From: Akkermansia muciniphila
Lineage (GTDB): Bacteria > Verrucomicrobiota > Verrucomicrobiia > Limisphaerales > SIAT01
Reading direction: 5' to 3'
Assembly (NCBI GenBank): GCA_945860945.1
Contig: CAMASG010000010.1
Coordinates: 1-49,167, forward strand
DNA: 49,167 nucleotides
In this document: piece by piece, positions 19,026 to 29,624 of the stretch
How positions within the stretch are numbered: position 1 is the stretch's first letter
Layout: every line of letters starts with the position of its first letter
Made by a program: the position numbers and the translations under genes
The notes under the pieces: model-generated
Databases searched by the model: none
Told to the model about the DNA's origin: nothing
Seen by the model: only the letters and a program-made list of their open reading frames with translations

Positions 19026-19053
19026 AACGGCGACCTCTTTCGAGGCCGCCGTT
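19026..19053 (-). terminator. Rho-independent terminator of gap
   Basis: On the minus strand a 12-bp stem (AACGGCGGCCTC / GAGGTCGCCGTT, one G-T pair) with a GAAA-type loop is followed by TTTTCATTTT. It lies 23 nt past the gap stop codon. Confidence 0.85.
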
Positions 19054-19076
19054 CTTGAATCGTTGTCAGCTACGGC

Positions 19077-20144
<1,068 letters not shown>

Positions 20145-20271
20145 TCAGGTTAAACCGAACCAAGAGCGGCACATCGTAGCGGCGGCGTCCGAACCGTCAA
20201 CGCTGAATTATGCTCGATTGGACTCAAGCTCCCGCTTACAGTCCGCGTCGAAACGCGAACCAGAACCCGCC

Positions 20272-20943
<672 letters not shown>

Positions 20944-20951
20944 TTTCTCCG

Positions 20952-22154
20952 ATGACCCTCGCCCGCATCGTCGCCAAAAGCCTCCGCCAGCACGCGTTTT
21001 CCACCGTGGTCACCGCGGCCAGCATCGCGCTCGCCACTGGATTGCTGATGGCGGTGTGGGCGGTGAAGACGCAGGCGAACCAGACGTTCACCGGCGTGAG
21101 CGGTGGGTTCGACGCCGTCCTCGGCGCGCGCAGCGCCAAGCTGCAGCTGGTGCTCAACGCCATTTTCCATCTCGAGGAATCGCCCGGCAATCTCGCGTGG
21201 CGCGACTTCGAGGAGATCCAGCGCAACCCCTCCGTCGCGCTCGCGCTGCCCATCGCCGTCGGCGACAATTACCACGGCTACCGACTCATCGGCACCACCA
21301 CGAATCTCTTCACCGAGGTCGAGCCGCAGCCGAAGCGCAAGTTCGCATTCACCAGCGGCCGCGCGTTCAACGCCGGTTACGCCGAGGCTGTGCTCGGCAG
21401 TTTCGCGGCGCAACGGCTCGGGTTGAAAGTTGGCGACAAGTTCCATCCGTATCACGGCCTGCTCTTCGACGAAAAGCAGCAGCACGCGGAGACGTACGTC
21501 GTCACCGGCATCCTCGCGCCGAGCAACACGCCGGCCGACCGCGTCATCTGGATTCCGCTCGAGGGATTGCAAAACATGAAGGGCCACGCCGCGCAGACCG
21601 CGAGCGAGATCAGCGCCGTGCTGGTGAAGCTGCGCTCGCCGATGGCCGGCAAGCAGCTCGATACGCTCTACAACAAGCAGGGCAACCGGCTCACGTTCGC
21701 GTGGCCGATTGCGCAGGCCATCGCCCAACTCTTCGACAAGATCGCGTGGTTCGACCGCGTCCTGGCGCTCGTCGCGTGGCTGGTCGCGCTCGTCGCCAGC
21801 GCCTCCATTCTCGCCAGCCTTTACAACTCGATGAACGAACGCCGCCGCGAAATCGCCATCCTGCGCGCGCTCGGAGCGCATCGCTCGACGCTCTTCGGCG
21901 CGGTCGTGCTGGAATCCGCCGCCATCGCCTCGCTCGGCGCAATCGCGGGCTTTCTCGTGTACGGCGCGATTGCCACCGGCGCGGCGGCCATCATCCGCGC
22001 GCAAGTCGGCGTGGTGCTCGATCCGTGGGCGTGGAACCCAGTGCTGGTCTGGGCGCCCGTGGGAATCATTGCCTCCGGCGCGGCGGCTGGTATAGTGCCA
22101 GCCCTGAAAGCTTATCGCACGGACGTCGCAGAAAACCTTGTGCCGCATTCTTGA
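20952..22154 (+). CDS. ABC transporter permease, FtsX/MacB type
   Basis: The 400-residue inner-membrane protein has the FtsX/MacB layout: one membrane helix at the N-terminus (about 18-38), a large extracytoplasmic domain (about 45-260) and three C-terminal helices (about 275-295, 320-345, 360-385). The block NSMNERRREIAILRALGAHR just before the third helix is the conserved coupling region of this permease class. Such permeases often move nothing through the membrane themselves but do mechanical work on periplasmic or lipoprotein partners. Here two lipoprotein genes follow immediately (3-nt gaps), making them the probable partners. Confidence 0.93.
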   Translation: MTLARIVAKSLRQHAFSTVVTAASIALATGLLMAVWAVKTQANQTFTGVSGGFDAVLGARSAKLQLVLNAIFHLEESPGNLAWRDFEEIQRNPSVALALPIAVGDNYHGYRLIGTTTNLFTEVEPQPKRKFAFTSGRAFNAGYAEAVLGSFAAQRLGLKVGDKFHPYHGLLFDEKQQHAETYVVTGILAPSNTPADRVIWIPLEGLQNMKGHAAQTASEISAVLVKLRSPMAGKQLDTLYNKQGNRLTFAWPIAQAIAQLFDKIAWFDRVLALVAWLVALVASASILASLYNSMNERRREIAILRALGAHRSTLFGAVVLESAAIASLGAIAGFLVYGAIATGAAAIIRAQVGVVLDPWAWNPVLVWAPVGIIASGAAAGIVPALKAYRTDVAENLVPHS

Positions 22155-22157
22155 ACT

Positions 22158-22655
22158 ATGAAACAGCTCTCTCACCTCGCCTTCGCCCTGATTCTCGGCC
22201 TCGCCTTCGGCTGCGCCAAAAAAGACGATTGCTGCCCCAACTGCGAACACGCTGAGAAGAAACCCACCGCCGACGCGCATCATCACGACCCACCGCACGG
22301 CGGCACGGCGGTGACGCTCGGCGACGAGGAAGGCCATCTCGAATTCGTCCGCGACGCGGCGACCGGCAAGCTCACGGCCTATTTGCTGAAGCCGCACATG
22401 ACCGGTTTCTGGCGCACGAGCGCGACGCAGTTCGAGGTCGCCGCCAAAGTCGGCGACAAAACCGAGACGCTGGTTTTCAAGGCCGTCGCCAACGCCGCCA
22501 CCGGCGAGACCATCGGTGACACCGCGCAATTCGAGGCACAGGCGGATTGGCTGAAAACCACGGAGCGGTTCGACGGGACGCTCACGGAGTTGAACCTCAA
22601 TCTGCCCGGCAAAACCTTCAAAGCCGTCGGCTTCAACTTTCCGAAAGGGAACTGA
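22158..22655 (+). CDS. His/Cys-rich lipoprotein, probable metal binder
   Basis: The 165-residue precursor has a lipobox ending in LAFGC (Cys19) and then a short Cys/His-rich segment: CCPNC, HHHDPPHGG. This composition suggests binding of a soft or transition metal such as zinc or copper. The rest is a small beta domain beginning GTAVTLGDEEGHLEFV, of a kind seen in small PVC-group lipoproteins. It starts 3 nt after the permease stop and ends 2 nt before the DUF3299 gene, so it belongs to the ABC operon and may be the periplasmic binding partner. Metal type and direction of transport are inference. Confidence 0.85.
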   Translation: MKQLSHLAFALILGLAFGCAKKDDCCPNCEHAEKKPTADAHHHDPPHGGTAVTLGDEEGHLEFVRDAATGKLTAYLLKPHMTGFWRTSATQFEVAAKVGDKTETLVFKAVANAATGETIGDTAQFEAQADWLKTTERFDGTLTELNLNLPGKTFKAVGFNFPKGN

Positions 22656-22657
22656 CC

Positions 22658-23275
22658 ATGAAACCGCTGCTGCTTCCGCTCATCGCCTTCGCTGCCCTCG
22701 TCATCGGTTGCAACAAAAGCGCGCCGCCCACACCGCCCGTTGTTGAAATCCGCGGCGAAGCGATTCAGCCGTTGGCCAGCAAAACCAACGCGCCGGTGAC
22801 AAACGCAGTTTTACCGAAAGCAACCAATGCCGTCGCCAAGCCCGACGAGAAGATTGGCGCGTATGTCGTGGTTGGGTTCGATCGGCTTGCGAGTTTTAAT
22901 TACGACGTGCCGGACGCGCCGGCGACCAATGCGGCCCAGCAAGCCACGCTCAAGGCGCAGATTCCCGAGCCTGTGAAGACGCTCGATCGACGCAAGGTGG
23001 CAGTGAAGGGCTACATGCTGCCGCTGAAGGTCGAGGGCGGGTTGATCACCGAACTGCTGATCATGCGCGACCAGTCGATGTGCTGCTACGGCACCGTGCC
23101 GAAGATCAACGAATGGGTGAGCGTGAAGATGATCGGCAAAGGCGTGAAGCCGGTGATGGACGAACCGATTACAATCTTCGGCACGCTCAAGGTCGGCGAG
23201 ATCTTCGAGAACGGCTACCTCGTCGGTCTCTACGAGATGGACGGCGATCGTCTCGGCGGCCCAATCGACCTCTAA
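22658..23275 (+). CDS. DUF3299 lipoprotein
   Basis: The 205-residue precursor has a lipobox ending in LVIGC (Cys18), a low-complexity Ala/Thr/Asn linker and then a DUF3299 domain: VKTLDRRKVAVKGYMLPLK, the central MRDQSMCCYGTVPKINEWV with two adjacent Cys, and IFGTLKVGEIFENGYLVGLYEM. DUF3299 proteins are found beside ABC permease/ATPase pairs thought to handle metals. The ATG at 22658 has a good AAGGGA site nine bases upstream. It is the last gene of the four-gene operon. Confidence 0.9.
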   Translation: MKPLLLPLIAFAALVIGCNKSAPPTPPVVEIRGEAIQPLASKTNAPVTNAVLPKATNAVAKPDEKIGAYVVVGFDRLASFNYDVPDAPATNAAQQATLKAQIPEPVKTLDRRKVAVKGYMLPLKVEGGLITELLIMRDQSMCCYGTVPKINEWVSVKMIGKGVKPVMDEPITIFGTLKVGEIFENGYLVGLYEMDGDRLGGPIDL

Positions 23276-23284
23276 AGTCAGCGT

Positions 23285-23298
23285 GCCGCAAAAGCGGC
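23285..23298. terminator. Weak bidirectional hairpin between convergent genes
   Basis: GCCGC-AAAA-GCGGC lies between the DUF3299 stop (23275) and the stop of the TIM-barrel gene (23304). There is no T-run on either side, so termination is only a guess from its position. Confidence 0.3.
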
Positions 23299-23303
23299 CC
23301 GGC

Positions 23304-24128
23304 TCACTTGTTCTTCTTCACGTACTCGATCGCGCCAGCGACGAACGCGGTCGGCTCCTTCGCGAACGTGCCGTTGTCGGTCTCGATCGCCAGCACGCCG
23401 TCCCACTTCGCCTTCTTCAACTCCGCGAGCAGACCTTTGTAATTCGCGTCGCCGGTGCCGACCATCACGTCGAGGATGACGCTCTTGCCGTCAGCGGTCT
23501 TCTCGGTCTTCTTGTCCTTGAGATGGATGTCGTACACGCGGCCGTCGTATTCGCGGAACGCCTTCGCCGCATCGAAGCCGGCGCCGGTGATATGACCCAC
23601 ATCCATGCAGACGCCGATGCGCTTGTCGCGGCTCTTCATCACGCTCCAGATTTTCTCGGGCGTGCCGTACACCGAATCCTTGCCGTGATTGTGGATGGCG
23701 AGCTTGATGTCGTATTCCTTCACCAGTTCCTCGAGGCCATCCCAGAGCGCCTTGTCATTCTTCGGCTCGACGATGATGACTTTGATGCCCATCGCCTTCG
23801 CGAAAACGAACAGCTTCCGATTCTGTTCCTTGTCCGCGGACGTGCCGGCGACGCCGAAGGTGTAGAAATGAATTCCCTTCGCATCGAGAATGGCCTTCTT
23901 CTGCTTCGCCTCTTCGAGCGAGCCCGTCGGGTTGATGTGGCTGCCGATGGCTTGAAGATGCTTGATGCCGTGCTTCTCCGCGAAGGCGACGACCTCGTCG
24001 AACTTCATGTTGCGGCAGGTCCACGTCTGCAAACCGACCTTCGGATCGGCGTCAGCGGCAGTGGCGATGGGGGCGCGGCCGCAAAGCAGCACGGCGGTGA
24101 GTGTGAGGAGGAAGAATCGAAGTTTCAT
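23304..24128 (-). CDS. Exported xylose-isomerase-like TIM-barrel protein
   Basis: The 274-residue precursor has a signal peptide (about 1-24, LTLTAVLLCGRAPIATAA). The mature part is a sugar-phosphate isomerase/epimerase-like TIM barrel (AP endonuclease 2 fold) with the metal-site blocks IIVEPKND, LAIHNHGKD, CMDVGH and DIHLKD and a C-terminal LAIETDNG. Such secreted relatives are frequent in the PVC group and are thought to work on sugars or cyclitols, but the substrate is unknown. The ATG at 24128 is chosen because the signal peptide starts there; no ribosome-binding site is evident. Confidence 0.88.
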   Translation of the reverse strand: MKLRFFLLTLTAVLLCGRAPIATAADADPKVGLQTWTCRNMKFDEVVAFAEKHGIKHLQAIGSHINPTGSLEEAKQKKAILDAKGIHFYTFGVAGTSADKEQNRKLFVFAKAMGIKVIIVEPKNDKALWDGLEELVKEYDIKLAIHNHGKDSVYGTPEKIWSVMKSRDKRIGVCMDVGHITGAGFDAAKAFREYDGRVYDIHLKDKKTEKTADGKSVILDVMVGTGDANYKGLLAELKKAKWDGVLAIETDNGTFAKEPTAFVAGAIEYVKKNK

Positions 24129-24200
24129 GGGAAGTGCGTTTGTTGTTGCGGGCTGATTGAAGCGGAAGACGCCGCCGTGTTCAACGCGAAAGGTGCGCAG

Positions 24201-24226
24201 AAAAACCGGCCTCGATTTGAGGCCGG
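24201..24226 (-). terminator. Rho-independent terminator of the fatty-acid operon
   Basis: On the minus strand CCGGCCTC-AAATC-GAGGCCGG forms an 8-bp perfect GC-rich stem followed directly by TTTTT. It lies 37 nt past the stop of the acyl-CoA dehydrogenase gene. Confidence 0.9.
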
Positions 24227-24263
24227 ACGATGACAACGCAACGTTACTCGCTGGAGTTGCGGT

Positions 24264-26216
24264 TCACGCGGCGAGGCGTGAGCGATGTTCGTGCGGCGCG
24301 CCGGGGGAATTCACCATCCCTTCGCTGAGCGCGGGCACGCGACCTTCCAAGACCATCTGTGCGGCGCGATAACCGACGGCATCCGTATTGTGACTCACGC
24401 CGCGGAAAAGCTCCTCAATCCGAAGGCGTGCCGCGCGGCAGAAGTAATCGACGAGTTGCAGCAGGTCCTCCTGTTCGCGGCTGCTGGCACCCTCTTTCAT
24501 GAGACTGTGGGCGTGGGCGCAACTGGCGGTGATGGCAAACAGCTCGGTGCCGATGTCCACGAAACGGCCGAGCAAAATTTGCTCCCGCTCGAGCTTCGGA
24601 CCGAAACGAATCATCGCGTGGAATAGCTGCCGAGAGAGCCGGCGACCGGTGCGTTCGCTCCAGCGCAGGTGACGCGTGAGCTTCGGATCCACGTCCGCTT
24701 TTGTTCCAAGGTTCAATCGCGGCAGCCAGAGTCGCGGATACCATTTCGCGTAGAAGATCCCAGCTTTCACGGCGGCCTTCGCGCGTTCAGCCATCGGCAA
24801 CTGCGAGTTGAGTACCGCACCGCCGGCCTTGAGATGCGGATCGAGCGCTTCGCGCGCGAGGAAGAGCCGCATGATTTCACTCGAGCCTTCGAAGATGGTG
24901 TTGATACGGCAATCGCGCATCATCCGCTCGACTGGCGCCGGTTCCTCGCCGCGCGCACGGAGCGAATCGGCCGTCTCGTAGCCGCGCCCGCCGCGGATCT
25001 GCATCGTAGTGTCTACAATCTCCCACGCGCGCTCGGTGCCCCACAGCTTCGCCATCGCGGCCTCGATCCGGATGTCCGCCTTCTTGTCCTTATCAACGAG
25101 ACTCGCGGTGTAAAAGGTCATCGCCTCCATCGCGAATGTGTTCGCGGCGATGCGCGCAATCTTGTCGGCGATGGCGGCGTGTTTGCCGATGGGGGCGCCC
25201 CATTGCTCGCGTTCATTGGCCCACTTACGGACAATCTCGAGACACCGTTTCGCCAAGCCCGTGCAAGCAGCTGGCAATGTGAGTCGCCCAGTATTGAGCG
25301 TGGAGAGCGCGACCTTCAGCCCTTTGCCTTCGCCGAGAATGATGTTCTTCCGCGGCACACGCACGTCGTGGAAACGGATGACGCCGTTGTAAAGTGCCTT
25401 CAACCCCATGAAGTGACAGCGCGTGACGACCTCGACGCCCGGCGAATCCATCTCGACGATGAACGCGGTGATTTGATTCCGCTCGCGCCCGGCGACAATC
25501 TTCGGCGGCGTCTTGGCCATCACCACCAGCATGCTGGCCTTCGTGCCGTTAGTGCACCAGATTTTCTCGCCGTTGAGAATGAAGTGCGTGCCGTCGGGCG
25601 AAAGCTCGGCGTGCGTTTCCATCCGCGCCGGATCGGAGCCGACGCCTTGCTCGGTGAGCGCGAAGGCGGTGATCTCTCCCGCCGCCACTCGCGGCAGATA
25701 TTTCCGCTTTTGTTCTTCGGTCCCGAAAAGGATGAGCGGCTGCGGCACACCGATGGATTGATGCGCTGAGATGAGCGCGGTGAGATTGCCGCACCAACCG
25801 CCGAGTAGCATCGCGGCGCGGCAATAATTCGTCTGCGACAAGCCGAGGCCGCCGTATTCGGGCGCGACCTTGATTCCGAAGGCGCCCATCCGCCCGAGTC
25901 CGGCGATGACCGCATCGGGAATCTCGCCGTCGCGGTCGATGGCGTCGGGGTCCGTGCGCTCGCGCAGGAACTTCTCGAGACCGTTCACAAACGTGTCGCC
26001 GCGCGCGCGGTCGCCGGACTCCTGTTCTGGAAACGGCAACAGTTGATCGAGCGCGAACTGGCCCATGAAAAGGCCGCCGGCGAAGCTGGCGCGTTCGGCC
26101 GCAGCATCGCGCGCGGCCTCGGTCAACTCCAGCGCGGCACGCTGGCCGGCGGTCATCTTCGATGTATCGATCACGCCCTCGGGGTTGTCATGCGGTACGT
26201 TTTTCGTGTTGTTCAT
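24264..26216 (-). CDS. Acyl-CoA dehydrogenase (long-chain type)
   Basis: The 650-residue FAD enzyme introduces the double bond at C2-C3 of acyl-CoA, the first step of beta-oxidation. The flavin and substrate blocks ALTEQGVGSDPARMET and KIWCTNGTKASMLVV are present, as is RINTIFEGSSEIMRLF with the probable catalytic base at about Glu443. It is longer than the usual 380-430 residues because of a C-terminal helical extension, as in VLCAD/ACAD9-type and FadE-like enzymes. The start is the ATG at 26216, with a strong GGAGGAGG site; it overlaps the 3' end of the upstream gene by 29 bp. It is the last gene of the operon, followed by a terminator. Confidence 0.94.
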   Translation of the reverse strand: MNNTKNVPHDNPEGVIDTSKMTAGQRAALELTEAARDAAAERASFAGGLFMGQFALDQLLPFPEQESGDRARGDTFVNGLEKFLRERTDPDAIDRDGEIPDAVIAGLGRMGAFGIKVAPEYGGLGLSQTNYCRAAMLLGGWCGNLTALISAHQSIGVPQPLILFGTEEQKRKYLPRVAAGEITAFALTEQGVGSDPARMETHAELSPDGTHFILNGEKIWCTNGTKASMLVVMAKTPPKIVAGRERNQITAFIVEMDSPGVEVVTRCHFMGLKALYNGVIRFHDVRVPRKNIILGEGKGLKVALSTLNTGRLTLPAACTGLAKRCLEIVRKWANEREQWGAPIGKHAAIADKIARIAANTFAMEAMTFYTASLVDKDKKADIRIEAAMAKLWGTERAWEIVDTTMQIRGGRGYETADSLRARGEEPAPVERMMRDCRINTIFEGSSEIMRLFLAREALDPHLKAGGAVLNSQLPMAERAKAAVKAGIFYAKWYPRLWLPRLNLGTKADVDPKLTRHLRWSERTGRRLSRQLFHAMIRFGPKLEREQILLGRFVDIGTELFAITASCAHAHSLMKEGASSREQEDLLQLVDYFCRAARLRIEELFRGVSHNTDAVGYRAAQMVLEGRVPALSEGMVNSPGAPHEHRSRLAA

Positions 26217-28344
26217 GTTCCTCCTCCTTTCTGTAAAACTTCTCGCCACTGGCGGCCAATCGGCGAAGCAGGTCGCAGGGAGCGAATCGTTTCAAGCCCA
26301 GCCCCACCAACCGATTCATTTCGGCCACGACGAACTCCGCGCCCACGTGGTCTACGTAGCGCAGCGGACCGCCGCGGAAAGGCGCGAATCCGGTGCCCAT
26401 CACCATCGCGAAATCCGCGTCCTCGGCCGTTTCGACTACCTGTTCCTCCACGCAGCGGGCGGTCTCGTTGAGCATCAGCAGCACCATCCGCCACTGCAGT
26501 TCCGGACGCGTGAGCCAGCCGGCCTCGAACGTCGTCGGGAAATCGTGCACGGTGAGGTTCGGCGTGATGCTCTTGCCATTGTACGTGTAGAAACCCGCGC
26601 CCGCTTTGCGGCCGAGCGCGCCTTTCTCGATCATCCAGCCGAGCACTTTCGGCGTTGAGAGGCGATCGCCGAAGGCATCTGCCAACGTGCCCGTCACGTG
26701 TTGCGCCACATCCACGCCCACTTCATCCACCAACCGCAGCGGCCCCATCGGCATTCCGAATTCGATCATCGCCGCATCGATATCCTCCACGCGCGCGCCC
26801 TCCTCGAACAGCCGGCCGGCCTCGACGAGATACGGCATCAGCACGCGGTTCACGAGAAACCCCGGCCGATCCGCCACGCGAACCGGCAGCTTGCCAATCT
26901 GCCGCGCGAACCGCATCGCCCGCTGTACCACCTCGAGACTCGTCTGCCGACCCACGACGACCTCGACGAGCTGCATCCGGTGGACTGGATTGAAGAAGTG
27001 AAAACCAACCACGCGTCCCGGCGCACTCGTCGCCGTTGCCAGTTCGCTGATCGAAAGCGCCGATGTGTTCGTAGCCAGAATCGTGTTCGGCCCGCTCTCA
27101 TCGGCGAGACGTTGAAAAATTTGCTTCTTCAATTCCATCTTCTCCACCGCCGCCTCAATCACGAAATCCACATTCGCCAGCGAAGCCTCACTCGTAGCCG
27201 GCTGGATGCGGTCCAACCCTGCGCGCGCCTCTGTCGCCGTGCACGCGTGCCGCTTTTCGCCTTCCGCGAAGAGTTTCGCGATCGTCGCCATGCCGCGGCT
27301 GACTTGCTCGGGGCCGATGTCGCGCAGCACCACCGGCAAGCCGCGCGCGGCGAACCACTGCGCGATACCGGCGCCCATCACGCCCGCGCCGATCACCGCG
27401 GTGCGCTGCACCGGCACCGCGTCCGGACCGGATAATTTTTTTGCGCGTTCGGTCTGGAGAAAAAGGCGGACCAGATTGCGGCTCGCCTCGCCTCGCGCCA
27501 GTTCGAGAAAGGCGTCGCGCTCAGCGGCGAACGATTCGATCTCGGTGGAAGAGACACTTTCCAGCACAACCTCGAGCGCCTTGAACACGGCCGGATAATG
27601 CCCGTGCGTCCGCCGCTTGAGATCGCGATGGAGCTTAAAGTCGAGCAAGTCGGCCACGAGCCAGTTGTTGAAATACCACAGCGCACGGCGATGAGGTTTG
27701 CCATGCGCGATTCGCAGCAGTGCGACCGCGAGCAATTGCTCCTTCGGCGCAAGCGCATCCACCAACCCGCAGCGCAGCGCCGGCTGGCCGGCGAGCACTT
27801 TTCCAGAAAGAATAAGTTCGAGCGCTTTCGGCAAACCGAGTAATCGCGGCAGGCGCGTCGAACCGCCCCACGCGGGCAACAAACCGAGCTGCGTCTCGGG
27901 CAGACCGATCTTCGTCTCGCGCGCGGTCGAGGCCACGCGCCAATCGCACGCGAGCGCCAGTTCGCAGCCGCCGCCCATCGCTGCGCCGTGGATGGCCGCA
28001 ACGGTCGGCACCGGCAAAGCGGCCAGGCGGTTAAAAACTTTCTGGCCGAACTCAATCAAATCGCGGAGTTCATCCAAGCTGGCGTCGGCCAGCGAATGCA
28101 GATCCGCGCCGGCGACGAAGATGCTTTTCTTCGCGCTGGTGAGCACGAGGCCTTTCAATCCCGCGTCCTGCTCGAGCAGGTTCAGATGGCGATCCAACTC
28201 GGCGAGCGTGGCGCGGTCGAAGACGTTGGCGGAGGAATCGGGGCGATCGAAAGTGAGTACGCAGACGCCGTCCGCCGTCATCGTGCGTTGGATGTGAGGG
28301 AAGGAATCGGCCTTGGCCACGGAGGTGTCGGATGGGTTGTTCAT
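26188..28344 (-). CDS. fadJ: Fatty-acid oxidation complex alpha subunit (enoyl-CoA hydratase / 3-hydroxyacyl-CoA dehydrogenase)
   Basis: The 718-residue fusion has an N-terminal crotonase domain with both catalytic glutamates (E128 in MGGGCELAL, E150 in GLPETQLGLLPA), then an NAD-binding domain (GAGVMGAG at 319-326), the dehydrogenase catalytic His449 in FHFFNPVHRMQLVEV and two C-terminal 3HCDH helical domains. It performs steps two and three of beta-oxidation and should bind the thiolase encoded just upstream. The ATG at 28344 has AAAGGA before it and overlaps the thiolase stop by 4 nt. FadJ and FadB cannot be told apart firmly; the thiolase partner looks more FadI-like. Confidence 0.96.
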   Translation of the reverse strand: MNNPSDTSVAKADSFPHIQRTMTADGVCVLTFDRPDSSANVFDRATLAELDRHLNLLEQDAGLKGLVLTSAKKSIFVAGADLHSLADASLDELRDLIEFGQKVFNRLAALPVPTVAAIHGAAMGGGCELALACDWRVASTARETKIGLPETQLGLLPAWGGSTRLPRLLGLPKALELILSGKVLAGQPALRCGLVDALAPKEQLLAVALLRIAHGKPHRRALWYFNNWLVADLLDFKLHRDLKRRTHGHYPAVFKALEVVLESVSSTEIESFAAERDAFLELARGEASRNLVRLFLQTERAKKLSGPDAVPVQRTAVIGAGVMGAGIAQWFAARGLPVVLRDIGPEQVSRGMATIAKLFAEGEKRHACTATEARAGLDRIQPATSEASLANVDFVIEAAVEKMELKKQIFQRLADESGPNTILATNTSALSISELATATSAPGRVVGFHFFNPVHRMQLVEVVVGRQTSLEVVQRAMRFARQIGKLPVRVADRPGFLVNRVLMPYLVEAGRLFEEGARVEDIDAAMIEFGMPMGPLRLVDEVGVDVAQHVTGTLADAFGDRLSTPKVLGWMIEKGALGRKAGAGFYTYNGKSITPNLTVHDFPTTFEAGWLTRPELQWRMVLLMLNETARCVEEQVVETAEDADFAMVMGTGFAPFRGGPLRYVDHVGAEFVVAEMNRLVGLGLKRFAPCDLLRRLAASGEKFYRKEEEHEQHEKRTA

Positions 28345-29624
28345 AATATCCTTTCCAGCCAGACGGCCGCGCCCTGGCCGCCGCCCACACAGAGGGTGGC
28401 GACCGCGCGCCGAGCCTGCCGGCGTTCGAGTTCTTTCAGAGAAGTCAGCACAAGCCGCGCGCCAGTCGCGCCGACAGGGTGACCGAGAGCGATGGAGCCA
28501 CCGTTCACATTCAATTTCTCGCGCGGCACGTGGCCGAGCGGCGTTTCGCGCCGAAGCGCGCTGCGGGCGAACTCGGCCGACTCAGCGCCTTTCAGCACGG
28601 CCAACGCTTGCGCAGCGAAGGCTTCGTTCAGTTCAACAAGATCGGCATCGGAAAGTTTGAAACCATAACGGACCTCGGTTTGCGCGAGCGCGAAGAGTGG
28701 GCCGAGTCCCATGCGCGATGGATCGCAGCCGGCGTACGCGTAACCGGTCAATGCGCCGAGCGGTTTGCGACCGAACCGTTGAGCGGCGGCTTCGCTCATC
28801 ACGAGCAGCGCGACCGCGCCGTCGGTGATCTGCGAAGCGTTGCCGGCGGTGACGGTGCCATGAGCACGCTCGAAGACGGGCTTCAATCGCGCGAGTTGCT
28901 CTGAAGTCTGTTCGGCACGCGGGCCGTTATCCGCAGTGACAACAGATTTTCCAGAAACGAACACGGGGCAGATTTCCTCGGCGAGCTTCTCGCGAGCGAG
29001 GCTGGCGCGCCGGTGTGATTCGAGTGCGAAAGCATCCTGCTCCTCGCGGCTCACGCGGAATTCGCGTGCGAGCAATTCAGCGGTCTGGCCCATGTTCAGT
29101 CCGCAAACCGGATCGGTGAGGCCGAGCATGAGCCCGACGCGCGGATTGAAATCCGCCGGCCGGAACGCGGCCATCGCGCTCACGCGTTGGCCGAGGGTTT
29201 TTGCGCGGTTCAGCTTGGCGAACTTCCGCGCGGCGGTGGGCGTGTAGAGCAGCGGAAGATTGCTCATGCTTTCCGCGCCGCCGACGATGAAGATTTCTCC
29301 GCGACCGGCGACCATCCGCTCGTATGCCTGCGTGAGCGACTCGAGTCCGGAAGCGCAGTTGCGATGAACGGTCACGGCTGGGACGTGCTGAGGAATGCCC
29401 GCACGCAAGGCGATGATGCGAGCGAGATTGGCGGCCTCGGCAGGCTGACCGACGCAGCCGAAGATGACCTCGTCCACCACGGCAGGATCGAGGCCGGTGC
29501 GAGTGAGGAGGGCGTTGACGGCGACGCGGCCGAGTTCGTCGGCGCCGAGCGCGGCGAGGTCAGTGCCCATCCGGCAGAACGGAGTGCGGATGCCATCAAC
29601 GATGACAAGGCGATCGCGGTTCAT
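28341..29624 (-). CDS. fadI: Acetyl-CoA acyltransferase (beta-ketothiolase)
   Basis: The 427-residue thiolase has the nucleophile Cys90 in HRNCASGLES, the GGSIALGHPVGATGAR block with the catalytic His, and the second Cys in ATLCVGGGQGAA. It cleaves 3-ketoacyl-CoA to acetyl-CoA and a shortened acyl-CoA, the last step of the cycle. The length (FadI about 436, FadA about 387 residues) favours the FadI type. Its start overlaps the ligase stop by 4 nt, and its stop overlaps the fadJ start by 4 nt, so it is translationally coupled on both sides. Confidence 0.95.
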   Translation of the reverse strand: MNRDRLVIVDGIRTPFCRMGTDLAALGADELGRVAVNALLTRTGLDPAVVDEVIFGCVGQPAEAANLARIIALRAGIPQHVPAVTVHRNCASGLESLTQAYERMVAGRGEIFIVGGAESMSNLPLLYTPTAARKFAKLNRAKTLGQRVSAMAAFRPADFNPRVGLMLGLTDPVCGLNMGQTAELLAREFRVSREEQDAFALESHRRASLAREKLAEEICPVFVSGKSVVTADNGPRAEQTSEQLARLKPVFERAHGTVTAGNASQITDGAVALLVMSEAAAQRFGRKPLGALTGYAYAGCDPSRMGLGPLFALAQTEVRYGFKLSDADLVELNEAFAAQALAVLKGAESAEFARSALRRETPLGHVPREKLNVNGGSIALGHPVGATGARLVLTSLKELERRQARRAVATLCVGGGQGAAVWLERIL